Below, in pieces: positions 13,719 through 19,627 of a stretch of 20,612 nt of DNA. Location: contig CAYPOY010000064.1 of the NCBI GenBank assembly GCA_964412395.1, forward strand, positions 1-20,612, in the 5' to 3' direction. The notes under the pieces were generated by a model. That model ran no database searches. It saw only the letters and a program-made list of their open reading frames with translations, and was not told the DNA's origin. This stretch comes from CAYPOY01 sp964412395 (lineage in GTDB: Bacteria > Chloroflexota > Anaerolineae > B4-G1). Every line of letters starts with the position of its first letter. Within the stretch, counting starts at the first letter, position 1. The position numbers and the translations under genes are program-made.

Positions 13719-14722
13719 TGGAATTCGCGTTGGTCCTGGCGAGCATCTCGTTCTTGCTGGCAGTGGTGTGGGGCCCGCTCCTCATTCGTATCCTGCGCCA
13801 CTATGACATCGGCAAGCGCATCCGCATTGACGGCCCACGCGGTCACCAGACCAAACTGGGGACGCCGACGATGGGTGGGTTGATGATCGTTGTGCCGGTG
13901 CTGCTCATCACGGTGGCGCTCAATATTTACAATCTGCTGGGGCGGACGGTGATCGGGCGCTCGATCCTGGTGCCGCTGGGGGTGATGTTGGCCTACGCGC
14001 TCATCGGCGCCATGGATGACGTCGCCGGAGTGCGGGGGATGCGGCGCGGCGAGGGGTACCCGGCGCGGCGGAAGATCGTGTGGGAGGTGCTGCTGACGCT
14101 GGGGGTCGCGGTGACTATGCTGGTGATGCGCATGCAATTTGCGGGGCAGGTGGGCGTCCCGGGGGTGCGGCGGGCGGTTAACCTGGGCTGGGCGTGGGTG
14201 CCTATCGCGGCGTTCGTGATCTTAAGCTCGGCCAACGCGGTCAATCTGACCGACGGGTTGGATGGGCTGGCGGGAGTCATCGTCGCCAGTGCCTTCGTCG
14301 CCTACGGTGTGATTGCCTTGCTGCAGGAGCAGTATTACCTGGTGCATTTTTGCTTTACCCTGGTGGGGGCGTGCTTCGCTTTCCTGTGGTACAACGCCCA
14401 CCCGGCACAGATGTTTATGGGCGACACGGGCAGTCTGGCGCTGGGGGCGACGTTGGGGGCGGTGGCGCTGATGACCGGGCAGTGGCTGCTGTTGCCAGTG
14501 GTGGCGTTGGTCCCCGTGGCCGAGACAATATCGGTTATTTTGCAAGTGCTCTATTTCAAATACACCAAGCGCAGGTTCGGCCAGGGGCGGCGGTTGTTCA
14601 AAATGAGCCCCCTGCATCACCACTTCGAGTTGCTGGGCTGGTCGGAGACGCAGGTGGTGCAGCGTTTCTGGCTGGTGGAACTGCTGGCGGCGATGGCCGG
14701 TGTGGCGCTGGCGTTGTGGTAG
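13718..14722 (+). CDS. mraY: Phospho-MurNAc-pentapeptide transferase MraY
   Basis: MraY is the integral membrane enzyme that transfers phospho-MurNAc-pentapeptide to undecaprenyl phosphate, giving lipid I. The 334-residue protein has about ten hydrophobic segments and all diagnostic motifs: DGPRGHQTKLGTPTMGG (38-54), the DD pair at 100-101, NAVNLTDGLDGLA (173-185), MGDTGSLALG (234-243) and the cytoplasmic SPLHHHFELLGW (297-308). The ATG at 13718 overlaps the murF stop by one base (TGATG); a GTG one codon earlier is equally possible. No repeat insertion is seen in this gene, in contrast to murF and murD on either side. Confidence 0.96.
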   Translation: MEFALVLASISFLLAVVWGPLLIRILRHYDIGKRIRIDGPRGHQTKLGTPTMGGLMIVVPVLLITVALNIYNLLGRTVIGRSILVPLGVMLAYALIGAMDDVAGVRGMRRGEGYPARRKIVWEVLLTLGVAVTMLVMRMQFAGQVGVPGVRRAVNLGWAWVPIAAFVILSSANAVNLTDGLDGLAGVIVASAFVAYGVIALLQEQYYLVHFCFTLVGACFAFLWYNAHPAQMFMGDTGSLALGATLGAVALMTGQWLLLPVVALVPVAETISVILQVLYFKYTKRRFGQGRRLFKMSPLHHHFELLGWSETQVVQRFWLVELLAAMAGVALALW

Positions 14723-14748
14723 TCTCAGTGTAAACAAGGAGGAGTGCG

Positions 14749-15000
14749 ATGAAGACCGGATTATTGTGGTTTGACGACGACCCGCGTAAGCAGTTGGAGG
14801 AGAAGGTACTGAGAGCGGCGACGCACTACGAACGCAAGTACGGACAGCCGCCCAACCTATGCTTTGTCCATCCCAGCACCTTCAATGGGCATGGGAGGCA
14901 GGGCCGGCTCCGCACCAATGGAGTGGAGGTCCGCCCCGGCCGCTCGATCCTGCCGGATCACTTCTGGCTGGGAGTGGCTGAGGAAGCAATGGCTCAATGA
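14749..15000 (+). CDS. Small conserved-looking protein of unknown function between mraY and murD
   Basis: This 83-residue soluble protein starts MKTGLLWFDDDPRKQLEEKV with AGGAG just before the ATG. It then has a helix (LRAATHYERKYG), PPNLCFVHPSTF, and a final VRPGRSILPDHFWLGV. The acidic WFDDDP and the pattern 'cYvHPs' recall small proteins I associate with Chloroflexota genomes, but I know no function. The last residues (EEAMAQ) read into a CAATGAA-type repeat, so the C-terminus may be modified. Its stop overlaps the presumed murD ATG (ATGA). Confidence 0.72.
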   Translation: MKTGLLWFDDDPRKQLEEKVLRAATHYERKYGQPPNLCFVHPSTFNGHGRQGRLRTNGVEVRPGRSILPDHFWLGVAEEAMAQ

Positions 15001-15074
15001 ACAATGAACCAATGAACAACCGGCGAGGCGAGGTGTCTCCATTGTTCATTGAATCATTGAATCATTGTTCATTG
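14995..15074. repeat. CAATGAAC-word inverted repeat covering the murD start
   Basis: CAATGAACAATG (14995-15006) is perfectly complementary to CATTGTTCATTG at both 15040-15051 and 15063-15074. The left arm repeats the word CAATGAAC with drift, and the right arm repeats its complement. The element contains the stop of the small unknown gene and the first ~25 codons read as MurD, so it sets the start signals of an essential gene. Confidence 0.75.
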
Positions 15075-16685
15075 CGCCGCAGGCGGGTGGTGATCCTTGG
15101 CCTGGCACGGCAGGGGACGGCGTTGGCGCGCGTCCTGGTGCAGGCCGGGGCCGAGGTCACGGTCTCAGACCTGCAGGATGAGGCTGCGCTGGCTGACCGG
15201 TTGGAGGAATTGGCAGGCCTGTCCATTCGCTACGTGCTGGGTAAGCATCCACTCAGCCTGCTGGACGAGGCCGACCTGTTGTGCCTTAGCGGAGGGGTGC
15301 CGGTGGACGTGTCCATCGTCGTGGAAGCGCAGCGGCGCGGTATCCCGCTGAGCAACGACGCGCAGCTCTTCCTGGAACAATGCCCGGCCCCGGTCATCGG
15401 TATCACCGGCTCGGCCGGCAAGACGACGACGACAGCGCTGGTAGGGGAGATGTGCCGCGCGGCCTCCCCCCCCTCATCCCCCCCAATGGGGGGGAAAGAG
15501 GGGGGGCAACCCCCAATGGGGGGGAAAGAGGGGGGGCAACCCCCAATGGGGGGGAAAGAGGGGGGGCAACCCCCAGTGGGAGGGAAAGGGGGGGGGCAAC
15601 CCCCAGTGGGGGGGAAAGAGGGAAGGAGGAGGGTCTGGGTGGGGGGCAACATCGGTAACCCGCTTATCGCCGACCTGGGCCGAATCCAGCCCGACGACTG
15701 GGTAGTGATGGAACTCTCCAGTTTCCAGTTGGAGATTATGGCGACCAGTCCACACGTTGCGGCGGTGCTCAACATCACGCCCAATCACCTGGACCGGCAC
15801 AAGACGATGGATGCATACATTGCCGCTAAGCGGAACGTCGTGGCTCACCAGAAGCCGGAGGATTTCGCGCTTCTGGGCTATGACGATGCCAACGCCAGAT
15901 CGCTGGCGCTGGAGACAGCGGCGCACCTGTTCTGGTTCAGCGGCAGGGCTGAGGTGGATGAGGGAGCATTCAAGACAAATGGCGAGTTGACGCTGCGGTT
16001 GAGCGGCGCGTTTCCTCCCGCATCGGGGGGGCCGGGGGGGGTAGATCGCGTGATCTGCCAGGCTTCGGAGGTGCGTCTGCTGGGGCGACACAATCTGCTG
16101 AATGTGCTGGCGGCGTGTGCACTGGCTGGGGTGGCTGGCGTGCCGGTGGAAGCGATGCGGCAGGTCGCCACGACCTTCACTGGGGTTGAGCACCGGCTGG
16201 AGTTGGTGCGTGAATTGAATGGCGTGTGCTGGTACGATGATTCGATCGCCACGGCCCCAGAGCGGTCGCTGGCAGCGTTGCGCTCGTTCGAGGAACCAAT
16301 CGTGCTCCTTGCTGGCGGGCGCGATAAGAAACTGCCCTGGGATGAGTTCGCCGACGAGACGGTGCGGCGAGTGCGGCACCTGGTGACGTTTGGGGAGGCA
16401 GGGCCGATGATAGCACGGGTGGTGGAGGAGAGTCTGAGCGCCGCCCCCCCTCTTTCCCCCCCAATGGGGGCCCCCCCTCTTTCCCCCCCATTGGGGGGGA
16501 TGAAGGGGGGGAGGATGGAGGGGATCACGCAGGTAGGTACGTTGGAAGAAGCAGTGGAGGCGGCCGCGCATCTAGCCCAACCGGGTGAGGTGGTGCTGCT
16601 TTCACCTGGAGGCACCAGCTTCGACGCCTTCCGCGATTTCGCCGAGCGGGGGGATAGGTTCAAGGAGCTGGTGCGGGGGCTGTAG
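14997..16685 (+). CDS. murD: UDP-MurNAc-L-alanine:D-glutamate ligase MurD, with repeat insertions
   Basis: MurD adds D-Glu to UDP-MurNAc-L-Ala. The 562 residues exceed the usual ~450 by about 110. Family motifs are intact: VVILGLARQGTALA (31-44), ATP loop GITGSAGKTTTT (135-146), WVGGNIGNPL (214-223), NITPNHLDRHKTMDAY (259-274) with modified-lysine candidate K278, DDSIATAPERSLAAL (414-428) and VVLLSPGGTSFDAF. The extra length comes from an N-terminal piece encoded by a repeat (1-25) and three in-frame inserts at about 157-210, 339-349 and 482-508. The first ATG overlaps the previous stop; a GTG at 15086, right before VILGLARQG, would give the family's usual N-terminus. Inserts fall at loops between conserved strands, so the enzyme is probably active. 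Confidence 0.94.
   Translation: MNNEPMNNRRGEVSPLFIESLNHCSLRRRRVVILGLARQGTALARVLVQAGAEVTVSDLQDEAALADRLEELAGLSIRYVLGKHPLSLLDEADLLCLSGGVPVDVSIVVEAQRRGIPLSNDAQLFLEQCPAPVIGITGSAGKTTTTALVGEMCRAASPPSSPPMGGKEGGQPPMGGKEGGQPPMGGKEGGQPPVGGKGGGQPPVGGKEGRRRVWVGGNIGNPLIADLGRIQPDDWVVMELSSFQLEIMATSPHVAAVLNITPNHLDRHKTMDAYIAAKRNVVAHQKPEDFALLGYDDANARSLALETAAHLFWFSGRAEVDEGAFKTNGELTLRLSGAFPPASGGPGGVDRVICQASEVRLLGRHNLLNVLAACALAGVAGVPVEAMRQVATTFTGVEHRLELVRELNGVCWYDDSIATAPERSLAALRSFEEPIVLLAGGRDKKLPWDEFADETVRRVRHLVTFGEAGPMIARVVEESLSAAPPLSPPMGAPPLSPPLGGMKGGRMEGITQVGTLEEAVEAAAHLAQPGEVVLLSPGGTSFDAFRDFAERGDRFKELVRGL
15464..15630 (+). repeat. C/G-run element expanded into a 30-nt tandem repeat in murD
   Basis: After an initial C-run/TCAT/C-run arm, a 30-nt unit repeats without spacers: 15481-15510, 15511-15540 and 15541-15570 are identical, 15571-15600 has three changes, and 15601-15630 diverges in its last third. 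Each unit encodes ten residues (PPMGGKEGGQ, later PPVGGKGGGQ), so any number of units keeps the frame. The G-runs of seven, two per unit, could form quadruplex structures on the coding strand and in mRNA. Confidence 0.92.
16012..16041 (+). repeat. Short C/G-run insertion in murD (second site)
   Basis: CCTCCCGCATC, then seven G, CC and eight G are read as PPASGGPGG between LTLRLSGAF and VDRVICQASEVRLLG. The arrangement is that of a shortened element. MurD relatives have a tight turn between these strands. Confidence 0.6.
16444..16520 (+). repeat. C/G-run element in murD (third site), reverse orientation
   Basis: Two near-identical units (16444-16470 and 16471-16499) start with seven C, TCTTT, seven C. 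The second unit, 29 nt long, is the exact reverse complement of 15478-15506 in the first murD insert. A G-rich arm (ATGAAGGGGGGGAGG) closes the element. It encodes PPLSPPMGAPPLSPPLGGMK, so the element is open in both orientations. Confidence 0.9.
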
Positions 16686-16749
16686 ATCGCGGGTTGCAGG
16701 AGAGCACGGGTGCAGGAGGCGTGAAGCAGAAAGGCAGAGAGGGGAGAGG

Positions 16750-18018
16750 ATGGCGGCAGGAGCAAGAGCGCGGCAGAGGACAGGGCCGGTGGAGCGGTCC
16801 AGGCGGGCGCACGCCAGCCCCGATTACGTGCTGGCGCTGGCAGTGGCCGGGTTGGTCATCATTGGGTTGATGATGGTCTACAGCGCGACCTTCGACTGGT
16901 CGTACCAGGAGTATGGGAGTTCCTTTCACATCGCGTCACGGCAGTTTCTCTGGGTCGGCCTTGGCGTGGTTGTGCTGCGGGTGATTGCGGCTGTACCTTA
17001 CGATCGGTGGCGGCAGTTGGCGCTGCCAGTGATGGGGGGAGCGCTGCTGCTGCTGGTTTTAGTGCTCTTTGTAGGGGGCGAGCGCTTCGGCGCACGGCGG
17101 TCGTTTTTTAACGGTTCGATTCAGCCTGGTGAACTGGTGAAACCGGCGCTGGTGATCTATATCGCGGCCTGGTTGGCCTCCAAGGGGGATCAGATCCGTG
17201 ACGTGACCTACGGGCTGGTGCCGTTTGCTGTACTGATCGGCGTGGTGGCCGGCCTGATCGTGATGCAGCCGGACGTGAGCACGGCGACGTTGATCGTGAT
17301 AACCGCGCTGGCGATGTTCTTTTTCGCTGGCGCCGATATCTTCCAACTGGCTGTTGGCGGCGCGATCAGCGGCGTCACGTTTTTTGTGTTGATCAATCAA
17401 CTGCCTCACGCCAGACAGCGTATTGATGAGTACCTGCTTATCTGGCGCGACCCAACGCACGTCGGGTATCACATCCAGCAGGCGCTGATCGCTTTGGGCA
17501 GCGGCGGCCTGTTCGGCGTAGGGTTGGGGCAGGGACAGCAGAAGTTGGGCTATTTACCGGCTCCGCATACAGATAGCATCTTCGCCGTGCTGGGTGAGGA
17601 GTTGGGCTTTGTGGGCTGCCTGGTGGTGATCGGTTTGTTTATCCTCCTGGCTCATCGTGGTTTCAAGATCGCGACGGAAGCTCCAGATGCCTTCGCTGCT
17701 CTTATGGCGTGCGGCATCACTTGTTGGCTGACTTTCCAGGCGTTGGTCAACATCGCGGTGATGACGGGATTGGTTCCCTTCACCGGGGTTGTGCTGCCTT
17801 TCATCAGTTCCGGTGGCTCTGCGATGGTGGTTTCACTGGCTGGTGTGGGACTGTTGCTGAGTGTTTCACGAGGCAGGCCTGTTGGAAAACGAGGAAAACG
17901 GGGGAAACAGGGAAAACGGCAGGGGGCGGGTGGGGGACGTGCGAGTCTGGATCGCAGGGGGGGGAACCGGGGGACACGTCTATCCCGGTCTGGCCGTCGT
18001 ACAGGCGCTGGTCGCTGA
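16750..18018 (+). CDS. ftsW: Peptidoglycan glycosyltransferase FtsW
   Basis: FtsW is the SEDS-family polymerase that makes septal glycan strands from lipid II. The 422-residue protein has about ten membrane segments and the family's signatures: MMVYSAT, a large loop with SFFNGSIQPGELVKPA (118-133), QPDVSTA (173-179), PHTDSIFAVLGEELGF (272-287) with the catalytic-type Asp D275, and PFISSGGSAMV (350-360). ATG at 16750 follows GGGGAGAGG; longer upstream frames overlap murD and are rejected. After LLLSVSRGRP (about 376) the chain runs into a Lys/Arg-rich tail encoded first by a GGAAAAC-word repeat and then by murG in another frame. It overlaps murG by about 80 nt. The tail looks acquired, the normal stop having been lost. 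Confidence 0.94.
   Translation: MAAGARARQRTGPVERSRRAHASPDYVLALAVAGLVIIGLMMVYSATFDWSYQEYGSSFHIASRQFLWVGLGVVVLRVIAAVPYDRWRQLALPVMGGALLLLVLVLFVGGERFGARRSFFNGSIQPGELVKPALVIYIAAWLASKGDQIRDVTYGLVPFAVLIGVVAGLIVMQPDVSTATLIVITALAMFFFAGADIFQLAVGGAISGVTFFVLINQLPHARQRIDEYLLIWRDPTHVGYHIQQALIALGSGGLFGVGLGQGQQKLGYLPAPHTDSIFAVLGEELGFVGCLVVIGLFILLAHRGFKIATEAPDAFAALMACGITCWLTFQALVNIAVMTGLVPFTGVVLPFISSGGSAMVVSLAGVGLLLSVSRGRPVGKRGKRGKQGKRQGAGGGRASLDRRGGNRGTRLSRSGRRTGAGR
17883..17920 (+). repeat. GGAAAAC-word repeat at the ftsW/murG junction
   Basis: The words GGAAAACGA, GGAAAACGG, GGGAAACAG and GGAAAACGG follow each other directly (period about 9 nt). They encode the GKRGKRGKQGKRQG tail of FtsW and lie just ahead of the GTG start of murG. 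The style matches the word-type repeats at 14995 and 18023. Confidence 0.65.
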
Positions 18019-19108
18019 GGGGCGAGAAGCAAGAAACAAGAGGCAAGAGGTAACGGGTCCCTTGTCTACTTGTCTATTCCCCGCAGTGGAGGTCCTGTAT
18101 GTCGGCGGAGAGGGGGGCGTGGAGCAGCGGCTGGTCACGCGAGCCGGGTTGCGCTTCGTGGGGGTGCCGGCGGGCGGGGTGCACGGGTTGGCCCCCTGGT
18201 GGGCGATATGGAACCTGATCAAGTTGATGCGAGGGTGGGGGGCTGCGTACCGGCTGGGATGTCGGGAGCGGCCGGCGGTGCTGTTTGCAACCGGAGGATA
18301 TGCCAGCATACCGGTGGCGTTGGCAGCCTGGGTGTTGCGGGTTCCCATCCTGGTTTACCTGCCCGACATCGAGCCGGGTCTGGCGATGCGCTTTATCGCC
18401 CACCTGGCGGCGCGGGTGGCGGTGACGGTGGAGGATTCGTGCTCCTACTTCCCGGCCCGCAAGGTGGTGGTAACAGGCTACCCGGTGCGAGCCGAGTTTG
18501 ACGGGCTTGATCGGGCAGGGGCGATGGCCTCGTTGGGATTGGTGCCCGGCGATCCGGTGCTGTTGGTGATAGGGGGAAGCCGGGGAGCGCGCAGCATCAA
18601 CCAGGCGTTGATCGGGGTGTTGGAGCAGGTGCTGGAACTGGCGCAGGTGGTGCACGTGAGTGGGGAACTGGACTGGCCATGGGTGGCAGAACGGTGTGAA
18701 ACGCTGCCGGCGGCGCTGAAGGCCCGCTACCACGCCTTTCCCTATCTGCATGAGGAGATAGGCTCTGCGCTGGCAGCCGCGGACCTGGCGGTCTGCCGGG
18801 CGGGGGCCTCGACGCTGGGCGAGTTACCTTTCTTTGGGCTGCCTGCGGTACTGGTGCCGTATCCGCACGCCTGGCGCTACCAGCGGATCAACGCCGAGTG
18901 GCTGGCCGGGCAGGGAGCGGCGGTTGTCCTGAAGGATGAGCGACTGGACAAGGAGTTGTTGCCCACGGTGCGTGGCCTGCTGGTGGACCGGGAGCGGTTG
19001 GCGCGGATGCGGGAGCGGATGCGGGCGCTGGCTCGCCCTGATGCAGCAGCACGGCTGGCAAGAGAACTGCACAGGCTGATACGGAGGGATGCGACGTGGT
19101 GCCACTAA
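17939..19108 (+). CDS. murG: Lipid II synthase MurG (GlcNAc transferase)
   Basis: MurG adds GlcNAc to lipid I on the inner face of the membrane, giving lipid II. The GTG at 17939 gives the usual N-terminus RVWIAGGGTGGHVYP; the Gly-rich loop is residues 7-13. Also visible are FATGGYASIPVALAA, VVVTGYPVRAEF, the C-domain loop GGSRGARSIN, and AVCRAGASTLGEL, which contacts the sugar nucleotide. The protein has 389 residues. Residues about 30-49 (ARNKRQEVTGPLSTCLFPAV) are an in-frame repeat insertion between the first helix and the strand VEVLYVGG; the family has about four residues there. It starts inside ftsW and ends inside the next gene, so it is tightly coupled on both sides. Confidence 0.94.
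   Translation: MRVWIAGGGTGGHVYPGLAVVQALVAEGREARNKRQEVTGPLSTCLFPAVEVLYVGGEGGVEQRLVTRAGLRFVGVPAGGVHGLAPWWAIWNLIKLMRGWGAAYRLGCRERPAVLFATGGYASIPVALAAWVLRVPILVYLPDIEPGLAMRFIAHLAARVAVTVEDSCSYFPARKVVVTGYPVRAEFDGLDRAGAMASLGLVPGDPVLLVIGGSRGARSINQALIGVLEQVLELAQVVHVSGELDWPWVAERCETLPAALKARYHAFPYLHEEIGSALAAADLAVCRAGASTLGELPFFGLPAVLVPYPHAWRYQRINAEWLAGQGAAVVLKDERLDKELLPTVRGLLVDRERLARMRERMRALARPDAAARLARELHRLIRRDATWCH
18023..18080 (+). repeat. Word-type hairpin inserted in frame in murG
   Basis: GAAGCAA, GAAACAA, GAGGCAA and GAGGTAA follow with a 7-nt period. After ACGGGTCC the other arm, CTTGTCTACTTGTCTA, is partly complementary (ACAAG and CAAG blocks). It encodes the non-family residues between ALVAEGRE and VEVLYVGG. 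Its base composition (A-rich, then T-rich) stands out from the GC-rich murG body. Confidence 0.7.
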
Positions 19109-19617
19109 ACACTGTTTTGGGGGGATTTATTCTAGTTTTTGGCCTGATGGGGGCCTTGCGGGGATGGGCCAAAGAGATACTTGTCTTGTTCAGTGCCATC
19201 GTAGCGCTGTCTATGCGCCTGATTTTTAGCAAATATGTCCCCTTTATCAAAGACGTTCTTAACCGTCCTCCGATGGAACAGTTCTATATATACACTGGTC
19301 TACTCATCTTTATGACTATCGCTGGGTACGCTGGCCCTGTGGTCTCTGCCCGCCTGGCAGGTAAGGCCGCGCGGGAGAAGTTACAGGATATTCTTTTGGG
19401 TGCCATTATCGGGGCTGTGAACGGATATATGATTGTGGGCACGATATGGTATTTTCTCCACCGTGCCGGTTACGGTGTCTGGGGCATCCAGCCCCCCCCC
19501 GCTGGGTCTGCGGCAGAGCTAGTTGTTGAGTATCTTCCGCTGATGTGGCTGACCGACCCGTTGCTCCTGACCGTCTTTGCGCTTGCGTCCGTTTTTGTGG
19601 TAATCGTAGTTGTTTAG
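19096..19617 (+). CDS. CvpA-like integral membrane protein
   Basis: This 173-residue protein has four hydrophobic segments (about residues 5-22, 28-46, 66-90 and 108-126) and a further one at the very C-terminus. The start LNTVLGGFILVFGLMGALRGWAKEI matches the CvpA/colicin-V-production family ('D.......G...G...G..kE'). The stretch LLGAIIGAVNGYMIVG is the second family-like block. CvpA proteins are linked to envelope stress and surface functions, but their biochemical role is not settled. The GTG at 19096 has GGAGG 8 nt upstream and overlaps the end of murG by 13 nt, so it is translated with the cell-wall enzymes. murC follows after 10 nt. A run of nine C (19492-19500) encodes PPP. Confidence 0.78.
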   Translation: MVPLNTVLGGFILVFGLMGALRGWAKEILVLFSAIVALSMRLIFSKYVPFIKDVLNRPPMEQFYIYTGLLIFMTIAGYAGPVVSARLAGKAAREKLQDILLGAIIGAVNGYMIVGTIWYFLHRAGYGVWGIQPPPAGSAAELVVEYLPLMWLTDPLLLTVFALASVFVVIVVV

Positions 19618-19627
19618 TCGTGTTCCT

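Noticed and set aside
15481..15630. The repeated units in murD as a CRISPR array
   Set aside because: The units are contiguous with no unique spacers and are read in frame as part of MurD.
15474..16571. Long minus-strand open frame opposite murD (365 residues)
   Set aside because: It is antisense to a well-supported gene, and its Pro/His-rich translation comes from the C/G-run repeats read backwards.
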